Part shown: positions 15,909 to 25,551 of the stretch, piece by piece
Position numbering within the stretch: position 1 is the first letter of the stretch
Layout of the letters: every line of letters begins with the position of its first letter
Assembly (NCBI GenBank): GCA_022827685.1
Contig: JAJEIH010000137.1
Coordinates: 1 to 52,229 of the forward strand
Direction of reading: 5' to 3'
Length of the DNA stretch: 52,229 nucleotides
Source: Alphaproteobacteria bacterium
GTDB lineage: Bacteria > Pseudomonadota > Alphaproteobacteria > Bin95
Position numbers and translations under genes: made by a program
Notes under the pieces: generated by a model
Databases searched by the model: none
Seen by the model: only the letters and a program-made list of their open reading frames with translations
What the model was told of the DNA's origin: nothing

Positions 15909-17783
15909 CTGCTGGAAATCGACAATCTCGCGGTGGATTTCAACACGCCGGGCGGGGCGGTCACGGCCGTGGACGGCGTGTCCTTCTCCATCCCGCACGG
16001 CCGGACGGTCGCCCTGGTCGGGGAATCGGGGTCCGGCAAGTCGGTGACCGCGCAGGCGGTCATGGGCATCCTGCCGCGCGCCGCCGCGATCCGCTCGGGC
16101 TCGATCCGCCTCCGGCGCGAAGGCCTGCCCGAGGTGGACATCGCCGCGCTCGACCCGGACGGCCGCCAGATGCGCCGGCTGCGCGGCGGCGCGGTCTCGA
16201 TCATCTTCCAGGAGCCGATGACCTCGCTCTCGCCGCTGCACACCGTAGGCGACCAGGTCTCCGAGGCGCTCCGGCTGCACAGCGAAACGACCGCGGGGCG
16301 GCTGCGCGCCGAGACGGCCGACATGCTGCGCCTGGTCGGCTTCCCGGACCCGGAACGCGCGCTCGACACCTATCCCTTCGAACTCTCGGGCGGCCTGCGC
16401 CAGCGGGCGATGATCGCCATGGCGCTGATCTGCCGTCCGGCGCTGCTGATCGCGGACGAGCCGACTACCGCGCTCGATGTGACCGTCCAGGCGCAGATCC
16501 TGAAACTCGTCAAGGACCTCCAGCACGAGCTCGGCATGGCGGTGCTGATGATTACCCACGACCTCGGCGTCGTCGCCAACATGGCCGACGAGCTGGTGGT
16601 GATGTATCACGGCCGCATCGTCGAGGCCGGCAGCGCCGACGACGTGTTCCGGCGCGCCGGGCACCCCTATCTGAAGGCGCTGCTGCGCGCCGTCCCCCGC
16701 TTCCACATGGCCGAGGGCGAGCGGCTGACCCCGATCCGCGAGGTTCGCCCCGAAACCGGCCGGCTGCTCGCCGGGGAAAGCCGTGCCGAGCCGGGGGCGC
16801 CCGCCGACCGCCCGCTGCTGGAGGTTCGCGGCCTCACCAAGCGCTACGGCAGCCGCAAGGCGGGCCTCTTCGGCGGGGCGGCCGAGGAGGGCGTGCTGGC
16901 GGTGGACGATGTCAGCTTCAGTATCGAGCGCGGCGAATGCCTGGGCCTGGTCGGGGAGAGCGGCTGCGGCAAGAGCACGCTCAGCAAGATCGTCATGCGC
17001 GCGCTGACGCCCGACCGGGGCGAAGTGCTGTTCGACGACAACGGCGCCGCGGTCGATCTGCTGCGGCTGCCGCAGAAGAGCCTGCTCCCTTACCGCCGGC
17101 GCATCCAGTATGTGTTCCAGGATCCGTTCAGCGCGCTCAATCCGCGTATGACGGCGTTCGACATCGTGTCGGAGCCGCTGGTCGTGCATCGTCTGGCCGG
17201 GCCGGAGGAGCGGCGCGGGATCGTGCGCGAGCTGATGCGCCTTGTCGGCCTCGACGAACGCCATCTCAACCGCTATCCGCACAGCTTTTCGGGCGGCCAG
17301 CGCCAGCGCCTCGGCATCGCCCGCGCCCTTGCGCTCAAGCCGGAACTGCTGCTTTGCGACGAGCCCGTCTCGGCGCTCGACGTCTCGGTGCAGGCGCAGA
17401 TTCTCAACCTGTTGAAGGACCTGCAGAAGGCGCTCGGCCTCACCTACCTGTTCGTGTCGCACAATCTGGCGGTGGTCGATTACATGGCCGAGCGCATCGC
17501 CGTGATGTGCGCCGGCAGGCTGGTGGAGCTTGCGCCGCGCGAGGTGCTGTTCCGCAATCCGCGCCACCCCTATACCAGGGCGCTGCTGGCCGCCGTGCCG
17601 GAGCCGGACCTCGACTATCCGCTGGATTTCAAGGCGCTCGCCGACGAACGGGCTTCGAAGCCGGAACTCTGGCCGGGCCCCTATCGGCTCGCCGGCGGCG
17701 CGAGAGGCGTGTTCGAGGAGATCGAGGAGGGGCATTTCGTCCGCCTCGGGGAAGACGCCGCGCCCGGCGGGCTCGCCGCGTGA
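15900..17783 (+). CDS. fused dual-ATPase of a peptide/oligosaccharide ABC importer
   Basis: The 627-residue protein joins OppD-like and OppF-like ATPases. NBD1 has GESGSGKS (about 41-48), LSGGLRQR and [15 protein letters not shown]2 has GESGCGKS (about 352-359), FSGGQRQR and [12 protein letters not shown]. Both carry intact Walker A, signature and Walker B motifs, so both sites should be active. Each is followed by the C-terminal zone typical of oligopeptide ATPases ([12 protein letters not shown] and [12 protein letters not shown]). The start is a TTG inside a tandem duplication. It is the first of four consecutive importer genes and overlaps the next by GTGA. Confidence 0.9.
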   Translation: MSALLEIDNLAVDFNTPGGAVTAVDGVSFSIPHGRTVALVGESGSGKSVTAQAVMGILPRAAAIRSGSIRLRREGLPEVDIAALDPDGRQMRRLRGGAVSIIFQEPMTSLSPLHTVGDQVSEALRLHSETTAGRLRAETADMLRLVGFPDPERALDTYPFELSGGLRQRAMIAMALICRPALLIADEPTTALDVTVQAQILKLVKDLQHELGMAVLMITHDLGVVANMADELVVMYHGRIVEAGSADDVFRRAGHPYLKALLRAVPRFHMAEGERLTPIREVRPETGRLLAGESRAEPGAPADRPLLEVRGLTKRYGSRKAGLFGGAAEEGVLAVDDVSFSIERGECLGLVGESGCGKSTLSKIVMRALTPDRGEVLFDDNGAAVDLLRLPQKSLLPYRRRIQYVFQDPFSALNPRMTAFDIVSEPLVVHRLAGPEERRGIVRELMRLVGLDERHLNRYPHSFSGGQRQRLGIARALALKPELLLCDEPVSALDVSVQAQILNLLKDLQKALGLTYLFVSHNLAVVDYMAERIAVMCAGRLVELAPREVLFRNPRHPYTRALLAAVPEPDLDYPLDFKALADERASKPELWPGPYRLAGGARGVFEEIEEGHFVRLGEDAAPGGLAA

Positions 17784-19654
17784 AGCCGCGGGCCGTCCTG
17801 TTCGCGCCGCTCGTCCTCATTGCGGGCGCGTCCCTGGCGGCCCCTGTCGAAACGCCGTCCCTCGCGGAACAGGTCCGCGCCGGCGCGCTGCCCTCCGTTG
17901 AACAGCGCCTGCCGGCCGTCCCGCATCTTGACGGGAAAGCCGGGCCCGGCCGGCATGGCGGAGACCTGCGCGTGCTGATGGCCAAGGCCAAGGATACGCG
18001 CCAGCTGGTCGTTTACGGCTATGCGCGCCTCCTCTGCTACACGCCGGAGCTCGTATTGGAGCCGGACATTCTGGAGCGCGTGGACGTGCAGGAGGGGCGC
18101 ATCTTCACGCTCCATCTCCGGCCGGGCCACAAATGGTCGGACGGCCATCCCTTCACCGCCGAGGACTTCCGCTACTGGTGGGAGGATGTCGCCAACAACG
18201 AGGAGCTTTCACCGACCGGACCGCCGGCGGCGATGCTGGTTGACGGCGAACCGCCCCTCTTCGAAGTGCTGGACGACAGGACCGTCCGCTACAGCTGGGC
18301 GACGTCCAATGCGGGGTTCCTGCCCGCGCTGGCCGGCGCGCGGCCGCTCTACATCTACCGCCCGGCGCACTACCTGAAGCGCTTCCACGCGGCCCATGCG
18401 CCGCCGGAGGAACTGGCCCGGGCCGTGGAAGAGGCGCGCCGGCGAAGCTGGGCTGCGCTGCACAACAAGCTCGACAGCCAGTACAAGAACGACAATCCGG
18501 ACCTGCCGACCCTGCAGCCCTGGGTGCCGCTGACCCGCCCGCCGTCCGACCGCTTCCTCTTCGCCCGCAACCCCTTTTACCACCGCGTCGACAGCGGCGG
18601 CCGCCAGCTTCCCTATATCGACCGCGTGGTGATGAACATTGCCGCGAGCGGCCTCATACCGGCGAAGACCGCCGCCGGCGCCAGCGATCTCCAGGCGCGC
18701 TATCTCAGGTTCGACAATGTGACCTTCCTGAAGCGCGGCGAGGAGCCGGGCGGCTACAAGGTCCGCCTCTGGCGCACGGGCAAGGGCGCGCATGCGGCGC
18801 TTTACCCGAACCTCAATGCCGCCGACCCCGTCTGGCGGTCCCTGTTCCGGGACCGCCGGGTGCGCCGGGCGCTGTCGCTCGGCCTCTACCGGGAGGAAGT
18901 CAACGAGGTCATCTATTTCGGGCTCGCGCTCACCGGCAACAACAGCCTGCTTCCGGGAAGCCCGCTCTACGACGAAGAGGTCCGGCAGCGCTGGGCGGCC
19001 TACGATCCCGATGCGGCCAATGCCCTGCTGGACGAGGCGGGGCTCCGATGGGGCGATGACGGGTTGCGCCTGCTGCCCGACGGCCGTCCGGCGGAGCTGA
19101 TCGTCGAGACCGCCGGCGAGAGCACGGAAGAGACGGATATACTTGAACTCGTCCGCGACAGCTGGCTGAAGCTGGGGATAGCGCTGCACACCAAGCCGCT
19201 CCAGCGCGAGCTGCTGCGCAACCGCATCTTCTCCGGCCAGACGCTCATGTCGGTCTGGTCGGGCTGGGAAAACGGGCTCGCGTCTGCCGATATGAGCCCG
19301 GCCGAACTCGCCCCCACCAGCCAGCAGCAACTGCAATGGCCGAAATGGGGCCAGTATCACGAGACCCGGGGCGCAGCAGGCGAGCCGGCCGATATGGAAG
19401 CGCCGCGGCGGCTCTATGCGCTGAACGAGGCCTGGCGCCACGCCCGCGACTCCCGGGAGCGCCGGCGCATCTGGCGCGAAATGCTGGAGATCCACGCCGA
19501 GGAAGTGTTCATGCTGGGGATCGTCGGCGGAATCCGACAGCCCGTGGTCGTGTCCGACCGCCTGAGGGGCGTGCCGGAGGAGGGCTATTACAACTGGGAG
19601 CCGGGGGCGCATTTCGGCATATTCCGGCCCGACCGGTTCTGGCTGGCGAACTGA
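17780..19654 (+). CDS. periplasmic solute-binding protein of the ABC importer (SBP family 5)
   Basis: The 624-residue protein has a GTG start overlapping the ATPase stop and a signal peptide ending near SLAAPVETP. Family-5 features include LHLRPGHKWSDGHPFTAEDF (about 112-131), an inner region with RRVRRALSLGLYREEVNEV, and a tail ending GYYNWEPGAHFG. It delivers peptides, opines or oligosaccharides to the adjacent permeases; which of these is not visible. At over 600 residues it is at the long end for the family. It lacks an obvious lipobox. Confidence 0.88.
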   Translation: MKPRAVLFAPLVLIAGASLAAPVETPSLAEQVRAGALPSVEQRLPAVPHLDGKAGPGRHGGDLRVLMAKAKDTRQLVVYGYARLLCYTPELVLEPDILERVDVQEGRIFTLHLRPGHKWSDGHPFTAEDFRYWWEDVANNEELSPTGPPAAMLVDGEPPLFEVLDDRTVRYSWATSNAGFLPALAGARPLYIYRPAHYLKRFHAAHAPPEELARAVEEARRRSWAALHNKLDSQYKNDNPDLPTLQPWVPLTRPPSDRFLFARNPFYHRVDSGGRQLPYIDRVVMNIAASGLIPAKTAAGASDLQARYLRFDNVTFLKRGEEPGGYKVRLWRTGKGAHAALYPNLNAADPVWRSLFRDRRVRRALSLGLYREEVNEVIYFGLALTGNNSLLPGSPLYDEEVRQRWAAYDPDAANALLDEAGLRWGDDGLRLLPDGRPAELIVETAGESTEETDILELVRDSWLKLGIALHTKPLQRELLRNRIFSGQTLMSVWSGWENGLASADMSPAELAPTSQQQLQWPKWGQYHETRGAAGEPADMEAPRRLYALNEAWRHARDSRERRRIWREMLEIHAEEVFMLGIVGGIRQPVVVSDRLRGVPEEGYYNWEPGAHFGIFRPDRFWLAN

Positions 19655-19670
19655 TGGCGGGACGGGAAGG

Positions 19671-20669
19671 ATGCTGACCTATATCTTCCGGCGCCTGTTC
19701 ATCGCCGTCCCGACGCTCGCGGTGGTCAGCGCCATCATCTTCGTCATCATCCAGCTTCCGCCGGGCGACTACCTCACCACCTACATCGCCGAACTGCAGT
19801 CCCAGGGCGAGTCCGCGGACAGCGGCAAGATCGAGTTCCTGCGCAAGCAATACGGCCTCGACCAGCCGCTGTGGAAGCAATATGTCTTCTGGGTCCTCGG
19901 CATGTTCCAGGGCGATTTCGGCTATTCCTTCGAATACGACCTGCCGGTCTCCGATGTGGTCGGCGACCGGCTCTGGCTCTCGCTGCTGCTCAACTTCTCG
20001 ACCGTCATCTTCATCTGGGTCGTCGCTTTCCCGATCGGCTTCTACTCCGCCACGCACCAGTATTCCTGGGGCGACCACGGCCTCACCTTCCTCGGCTTTC
20101 TCGGCCTCGCCACGCCGAATTTCCTCCTCGCGCTCGTGCTCATGTATTTCCTGCGGATCGAGTTCGGCATCTCCATCGGCGGGATGATGGACCCGCAATA
20201 TGTCGAGCAGCCCATGTCCTGGGCGAAGACGGTGTCGATAGCGGAGCACCTGATCGTGCCGGTGGTGGTGATCGGCACGGCCGGCACCGCGGGCATGATC
20301 CGCCGGCTCCGCGCCAACCTGCTGGACGAGTTGCAGAAGCAGTATGTCGTGACCGGCCGCGCCAAGGGGCTGCCCAATCTGCGCCTGCTGCTGAAATACC
20401 CGGTGCGGATGTCGCTCAACCCCTTCGTTGCCGACATCGGCAACATGCTGCCGCAGATCGTCTCCGGGTCCGCGATCGTGGCCATGGTGATGAGCCTGCC
20501 GACCACGGGGCCGATGCTGATCGACGCGCTGCGCAGCCAGGACATGTATCTCGCCGGCTCGTTCCTGATGTTCCTCTCGGTGCTCACCATCGTCGGCATG
20601 CTGCTGTCCGACCTGGCGCTCGCCCTGCTCGACCCGCGCATCCGGCTCGGGGGCCGCGCCCAGCGATGA
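19671..20669 (+). CDS. ABC importer permease (OppB type)
   Basis: The 332-residue inner-membrane protein begins MLTYIFRRLFIAVPTLAVVS. It has six predicted helices and the EAA-like cytoplasmic loop around VTGRAKGLPNLRLLLKYPVR. The segment IIQLPPGDYLTTYIAEL after the first helix belongs to a subgroup of OppB permeases also linked to oligosaccharide uptake. It overlaps the next permease by ATGA. Confidence 0.92.
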   Translation: MLTYIFRRLFIAVPTLAVVSAIIFVIIQLPPGDYLTTYIAELQSQGESADSGKIEFLRKQYGLDQPLWKQYVFWVLGMFQGDFGYSFEYDLPVSDVVGDRLWLSLLLNFSTVIFIWVVAFPIGFYSATHQYSWGDHGLTFLGFLGLATPNFLLALVLMYFLRIEFGISIGGMMDPQYVEQPMSWAKTVSIAEHLIVPVVVIGTAGTAGMIRRLRANLLDELQKQYVVTGRAKGLPNLRLLLKYPVRMSLNPFVADIGNMLPQIVSGSAIVAMVMSLPTTGPMLIDALRSQDMYLAGSFLMFLSVLTIVGMLLSDLALALLDPRIRLGGRAQR

Positions 20670-21826
20670 ACGACCGGCCCGAACATTTCGTCGATACCGC
20701 GCCCTGGGACCCGCACGCGGTCGAGGCGCTGACGCCGGAGCAGGAGCGCTACTACCTCGCGACGCAATGGCAGTTGATGTGGTGGAAGCTGAAGCGCCAC
20801 AAGCTCGCCGTCGCTTCCGGCGTCGTGCTGCTCCTGCTCTACGCCTCGGTCCTCATCTCCGAGTTCCTCGCGCCCTACAACCTGCACAGCCGCAACATCC
20901 GCCATATCCACGCGCCGCCGCAGACGGTCCACCTCTTCCATGAGGGCGAGTTCATCGGGCCGTTCGTCTATGGCTATTCCCGCTCGCTCGACCTCGCGCA
21001 GCTGAAGCGCGTCTATGTCGAGGACCCGGAAAAGGTCTATCCGCTGCGCTTCTTCTGCCGCGGGGACAACTACCGCTTCTGGGGCCTGTTCAAGGCCGAT
21101 CTGCATTTCGTCTGCCCGGCGGACCGGGAGGGAGCGACGCTGTTCCTGCTCGGCACCGACCGGCTCGGGCGGGACGTGCTTTCGCGCATCATCTACGGCG
21201 CGCGCATCTCGCTTACCGTGGGCCTGTTCGGCATCCTGATTTCCTTCGCGCTGGGCATCGTCATAGGCGGGCTCGCCGGCTATTACGGCGGCTGGGTGGA
21301 CAGCCTCTCGCAGCGGACCATCGAGATCGTGCGCTCCTTCCCGGAATTGCCGCTCTGGATGGCGCTCTCGGCCGCCCTGCCGGTCACCTGGTCTCCCGTG
21401 CTGGTCTTTTTCGGCATCACCGTCATTCTGGGCCTGCTCGACTGGACCGGGCTTGCGCGCGCCGTGCGCTCCAAGCTGCTGGCGCTCCGGGAGGAGGATT
21501 TCTGCACCGCCGCGCAGCTTATGGGCGCCAGGCCCGGGCGCATCATCGGCCGGCATCTCCTGCCCGGATTCGCGAGCCACATCATCGCGTCCGCGACTCT
21601 CTCGATCCCGTCCATGATCCTCGGCGAGACCGCGCTCAGCTATCTGGGCCTCGGCCTCCGGCCGCCGGTTACAAGCTGGGGCGTGCTGCTGACGGAAGCG
21701 CAGAACATGAATGTCGTGGTGCTCTATCCCTGGCTGATGCTGCCGGTGGTGCCGGTCGTGGTGACGGTGCTCGCCTTCAACTTCCTTGGCGACGGCTTGC
21801 GCGACGCCGCCGATCCATACAAGTAA
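20666..21826 (+). CDS. ABC importer permease (OppC type)
   Basis: The 386-residue protein has an N-terminal helix (ASGVVLLLLYASVLISEFL). A long periplasmic insertion of about 100 residues precedes the conserved LLGTDRLGRDVLSRIIYGAR. The EAA loop follows as TAAQLMGARPGRIIGRHLLP. The large insertion is shared by the PPGDYL-type permease partners. It completes the four-component importer. Confidence 0.92.
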   Translation: MNDRPEHFVDTAPWDPHAVEALTPEQERYYLATQWQLMWWKLKRHKLAVASGVVLLLLYASVLISEFLAPYNLHSRNIRHIHAPPQTVHLFHEGEFIGPFVYGYSRSLDLAQLKRVYVEDPEKVYPLRFFCRGDNYRFWGLFKADLHFVCPADREGATLFLLGTDRLGRDVLSRIIYGARISLTVGLFGILISFALGIVIGGLAGYYGGWVDSLSQRTIEIVRSFPELPLWMALSAALPVTWSPVLVFFGITVILGLLDWTGLARAVRSKLLALREEDFCTAAQLMGARPGRIIGRHLLPGFASHIIASATLSIPSMILGETALSYLGLGLRPPVTSWGVLLTEAQNMNVVVLYPWLMLPVVPVVVTVLAFNFLGDGLRDAADPYK

Positions 21827-21865
21827 GGGCGGCGAACGACGGGGCGAATCACGAGAGGGGCTCTC

Positions 21866-22663
21866 ATGGCGGAGATGGAGGGAAAGGTCGTCCTCGTGGC
21901 GGGGGCGGGCGCCGTCGATCCGGACGGCATCGGCAACGGCCGCGCGGCGGCGATCCTGATGGCGGAGGCGGGCGCGCGCATCATGTGCGTGGACCGCGAC
22001 CTCGCGCTTGCCGAGCGCACGGTCGAGATGATCGCCGGGCGCGGCGGCGAGGCGGCGGCCTGCGCCGCCGACATCACCCGGGACGAGGACTGCGCCGCCA
22101 TGGTTGCGGCGGTGCTGGAACGCTTCGGGCGGCTCGACGGGCTCGACAACAATGTCGGCATCTCCTCGCGCGGCTCCGTGGTCGAGGAGACCGAGGAGGC
22201 GTGGGAGCGCGTGATGGAGGTGAATGTGAAGGGCATGTTCCTCGCCGCCAAACACGCCATTCCCGCGATGGTCTCGACGGCGGGCGGCGGGGCGGTCGTC
22301 AATGTGTCGTCGATCTCGGCGCTGCGCCCGCGCGGCCTCACCGCCTACTCGGCCTCGAAGGGCGCGGTGATTGCGCTCACCCGCGCCATGGCGGTGGACC
22401 ACGGCGGCGAGGGAGTGCGCGTCAATTGCATAGCGCCGGGGCCGGTTTATACGCCGATGGTCTATCAGCGCGGGCCGGGCATGAGCGACACGGCCCGCCG
22501 GGCGCGCGCCGACGCCTCGCTGCTCAAGACCGAGGGCACCGGCTGGGATATCGGCGAGGCGGTGCGCTTCCTGCTCTCGGACCGCTCCCGGTGGATCACC
22601 GGGCACACGCTCGTGGTGGATGGCGGCGCTTCCGTCCGCGGTCCGGAAAGGGATACCGTCTGA
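21866..22663 (+). CDS. short-chain dehydrogenase/reductase (SDR)
   Basis: The 265-residue protein has a classical SDR core: a glycine-rich nucleotide site (VLVAGAGAVDPDGIGNG, slightly extended), NNVG in place of NNAG, catalytic Ser in VVNVSSISAL, YSASK (Tyr-x3-Lys) and a C-terminal ITGHTLVVDGG. Asp after beta-2 (MCVDRDL) favours NAD. GAGAGG lies upstream of the ATG. It overlaps the next gene by one base (TGATG). The substrate is unknown. Confidence 0.9.
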   Translation: MAEMEGKVVLVAGAGAVDPDGIGNGRAAAILMAEAGARIMCVDRDLALAERTVEMIAGRGGEAAACAADITRDEDCAAMVAAVLERFGRLDGLDNNVGISSRGSVVEETEEAWERVMEVNVKGMFLAAKHAIPAMVSTAGGGAVVNVSSISALRPRGLTAYSASKGAVIALTRAMAVDHGGEGVRVNCIAPGPVYTPMVYQRGPGMSDTARRARADASLLKTEGTGWDIGEAVRFLLSDRSRWITGHTLVVDGGASVRGPERDTV

Positions 22664-23208
22664 TGGCCCGCATTCCCCTGCTCGAAGAAGCCGACCTCGC
22701 GCCGGAAGACCGCGACCTGCTCGCGCGGCCGATCAACCTCCACAAGGCGCTTGCCCACAGCCCGGAAGGGGCAAGGGCGTTCGGGGGGCTCGGAAGCTGG
22801 ATCCGCTGGCAGTGCAAGCTGGACCCGCGCCTGCGCGAGCTCGCCATCCTGCAGGTCGGCTGCCTGGCGAAGTCCGAGTACGAATACAGCCACCACATCA
22901 AGATCGGGAAGGATTTCGGGCTCAGCGACGGCGATATCCGCGCCGTCCAGTCGGAGACGCGGGGCGAGCCCGGCGGCCTCGGGCCGGTCGAGACGGCGGT
23001 GCTGAAAGGCGCGCGCGAAATGACCGAAGGCCCCGCCATGTCCGGGGAGACCTTCGCCTTCCTCGAGCGGGAGCTCGGCACGGCGCGCACCGTCGATCTT
23101 GTGCTCGTGGTGGCGTTCTATTGCGGCGTGGTGCGCCTCCTGGAGACGCTGGAGGTGGATGTCGAGCCCGACTACCAGCCCTGGCTCGACGCCTTCCCGC
23201 TCGACTGA
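22663..23208 (+). CDS. carboxymuconolactone decarboxylase-family protein
   Basis: The 181-residue alpha-helical protein carries the CMD core (LRELAILQVGCLAKSEYEYS, then HHIKIGKDFGLSDGDI). The usual CxxC redox pair is absent: only one Cys precedes the Glu-Tyr-Glu stretch. It is therefore more like the decarboxylase/isomerase-type members than a peroxidase. It is translationally coupled to the SDR, suggesting a two-step conversion of a shared substrate. Confidence 0.82.
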   Translation: MARIPLLEEADLAPEDRDLLARPINLHKALAHSPEGARAFGGLGSWIRWQCKLDPRLRELAILQVGCLAKSEYEYSHHIKIGKDFGLSDGDIRAVQSETRGEPGGLGPVETAVLKGAREMTEGPAMSGETFAFLERELGTARTVDLVLVVAFYCGVVRLLETLEVDVEPDYQPWLDAFPLD

Positions 23209-23273
23209 GCGACACGGGGCAGGCGCTGCGCCGCCCTGTTCCGGACCGCGGCCGATGAGGCCCCGGGCGCCGT

Positions 23274-24293
23274 CTATGCCAGCCGGCGGGCGTGGATCAG
23301 CCGGGTCATGCCCGGCACCATTTCCTCGTCGCGGGGCACGGCGAAGCCGACTTCCAGCATCCGGCCCTTCAGCCAGCCGGGCGTGACCGAGCGGGCGTCC
23401 GGCGTGAAGGCCATGTGCTGCAATTGCCAGAGCGCCGCCATGGGCGGGCCGGTGCGGTCGTCCTCCACCATGAAGTCGTGGACGATGAAATGTCCGCCCG
23501 GCGCCAGGCAGTCATAGGCCTGCTGGACCAGCCGCGGCAGTTCGGAGCCCGGAACGCCGCTGAACAGGTATGACATCAGGATCGCGTCCTGCTCGGTCGG
23601 CCAGTCGGCGTTCAGCGCATCGGCGGGGATGTAGCGCACCCGGTCCACCATCCCGGCCTCGGTGATGAACCGCCAGCCGATCTCGGCGACATTGGGGAAG
23701 TCGATGATCGTCGAGACGAGGTCGGGGAAGGTCTCCAGCAGCCGGATGGTCATGGCGCCGGTGCCGCCGCCGACATCGAGCAGGTTGTGGCAGCCCGAGA
23801 GATCGACCAGCCGCGCCAGCGTGCGGCCGGGCCCGAGCGAGCCGGCATGCTGCGCCTCGCTGTAGAGCGTGGCCTGCTCCGGGTCCGACATCCAGTGCTG
23901 GTAGCTGTCCACGGCCTCCGGCTCGAGCGACCCGTCCATCACCTCGTTCAACTGGGTCAGGAACGGGTACATCTGCCGGTCGATCTGGTAGCGCAGATAG
24001 TCGCCGAAATCGTGGCGCGCGCCGCGCACCAGGAAAGACGATGCGGCGGGCGCGTTGAAATAGCTCTCCTCCTCCCGGTCCACGAGGCCGACTGCCGTCA
24101 GCGCCGTCATCAGGGTCGTGATCCGGTTGACGGGCACGTCTGTCGCCGCCGCGATCGCGCCGGCCGTTTTCGGCCCGTCCGCGAGCTGGCTGAAGACATC
24201 GACATGCAATCCGGCGAACAGCGCCTTGGAAGCCATGAAACCGAAAGCCAGCCGTGAGACGTCCTCGGCTGTTTCGGCCAATCGTTCCGCCAT
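23274..24293 (-). CDS. O-methyltransferase (winged-helix dimerisation plus SAM domain)
   Basis: The 339-residue protein has an N-terminal dimerisation winged helix (AGAIAAATDVPVNRITTLMTA). The catalytic domain has DVGGGTGAMTIRLLETFP (motif I), IPADALNADWP, the LMSYLFSGVPG region and the GGHFIVHDFMVEDD strand. This is the architecture of O-methyltransferase family 2 (HIOMT, BchU, hydroxyneurosporene methyltransferases). The acceptor is not predictable. It stands alone, with an AT-rich spacer on its 5' side. Confidence 0.88.
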   Translation of the reverse strand: MAERLAETAEDVSRLAFGFMASKALFAGLHVDVFSQLADGPKTAGAIAAATDVPVNRITTLMTALTAVGLVDREEESYFNAPAASSFLVRGARHDFGDYLRYQIDRQMYPFLTQLNEVMDGSLEPEAVDSYQHWMSDPEQATLYSEAQHAGSLGPGRTLARLVDLSGCHNLLDVGGGTGAMTIRLLETFPDLVSTIIDFPNVAEIGWRFITEAGMVDRVRYIPADALNADWPTEQDAILMSYLFSGVPGSELPRLVQQAYDCLAPGGHFIVHDFMVEDDRTGPPMAALWQLQHMAFTPDARSVTPGWLKGRMLEVGFAVPRDEEMVPGMTRLIHARRLA

Positions 24294-24427
24294 GCGAAAG
24301 AACTCCCCAAGTCAAGATATGCGTCGAGAGCCTATAAACTTGCATGGGGACGATGAATTTTCAATGATAGCTATACTTGCATTTATATTGTCCTATTTAC
24401 GCTCTGTTTATGAGTATCGACGCTTCT

Positions 24428-25474
24428 TTACTGTATTGTTGAACGATTATCTGTATTCCCGAATTCTATACTTGCAGGGGCAATGGCGCCGTGGGTGCGC
24501 AACAGTGCAGCGGCCAATAGCAGCACGGCGCCGAACTGGTGCAGCGCGGCGAGGCCGAACGGCACGACGGCGAGCAGCGCCGCCAAGCCGAGGCCGGCCT
24601 GGAGCAGGACCGCCGCAAGCAGGAGGTGCTCCGCCGTCCCGGCCCGCCGGCCGCCGTCCCGGAGCCAGGCCGCGAAGACCGCCAGAAGCGCGGCCGTCGC
24701 CAGCAGCCGGTGATGGAGCTGGGCCGCGACCGGGTTTTCCAGCGCGTCGGCGATCCAGCTCCGGCCGCTGCGGTAGTCCGGCGGAACCAGATCGCCGCCC
24801 ATGAGCGGGAAGCTGTTGTAGATGAGGCCGCCATTATTGCCGGCGACCAGCGCGCCGCTTGCGATGGCGGCGGCGATCAGGCTGAGCAGCAGCCAGGCGG
24901 AGAGCGCCCGCCTGCCGGCCCGGGGGCGGACGCGGTCGAACACGGTCCAGACGAGGAGCGCGAAGATGAGGAGCGCTATGCCGAGATGGACGGCGAGCCT
25001 CGCCGCGCTCACATCGGGCCGGTCGGCGAGGCCGCTCTTCACCATCCACCAGCCGATCAGCCCCTGCAGCGCGCCGAGCGCCAGCAGCAGGGCCAGGCGC
25101 ACACGCAGCCGCCGGTCGATCCGGCCCCGGAGCCAGAACCAGGCGAGCGGCAGGATGAAGAACACGCCCAGCAGCCGCCCCCAGAGGCGGTGGACATACT
25201 CCCACCAGAAAATCGCGCGGAAGCCGTCGAGGTCGATGGCGAAATTGACCTGCCGGAACTCCGGCGTTTCCCGGTAAAGCGCGAAAATCCGTTGCCACTC
25301 GGCCTCGGACAGCGGCGGCAGCCAGCCGACCAGCGGGCGCCATTCCACCATCGACAGGCCCGACTCGGTGAGCCGCGTGATGCCGCCGATCGAGACCATC
25401 GCGGCCACGGCGCACGCCATGAAGATGAGCCAGACGGTCACGGCGCGGCACGGGGTCGCTTGTCGCTCGGACAT
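24428..25474 (-). CDS. ctaA: heme A synthase (CtaA/COX15)
   Basis: The 348-residue integral membrane protein converts heme O to heme A for cytochrome c oxidase. Family signatures are ITRLTESGLSMVEWRPLVGW, WEYVHRLWGRLLG (heme-ligand His), LHHRLLATAAL and LHQFGAVLLLAAALL, within about eight hydrophobic helices. The ATG at 25474 is chosen because the longer frame adds a non-hydrophobic leader that overlaps the divergent promoter region. The last dozen codons lie in an AT-rich patch. Confidence 0.93.
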   Translation of the reverse strand: MSERQATPCRAVTVWLIFMACAVAAMVSIGGITRLTESGLSMVEWRPLVGWLPPLSEAEWQRIFALYRETPEFRQVNFAIDLDGFRAIFWWEYVHRLWGRLLGVFFILPLAWFWLRGRIDRRLRVRLALLLALGALQGLIGWWMVKSGLADRPDVSAARLAVHLGIALLIFALLVWTVFDRVRPRAGRRALSAWLLLSLIAAAIASGALVAGNNGGLIYNSFPLMGGDLVPPDYRSGRSWIADALENPVAAQLHHRLLATAALLAVFAAWLRDGGRRAGTAEHLLLAAVLLQAGLGLAALLAVVPFGLAALHQFGAVLLLAAALLRTHGAIAPASIEFGNTDNRSTIQ

Positions 25475-25551
25475 GGAGCGCCTAGTTAGAGAGCCCTGCT
25501 GCAACCGGCAATACCGGGCAGGCTCCGCCGCGCGAAGTGTTCCGCCATTCC

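Noticed and set aside
20042-22606. 854-codon minus-strand frame antisense to the ABC permeases and SDR
   Set aside because: It is Arg/His-rich antisense of strongly recognised genes and has no motif.
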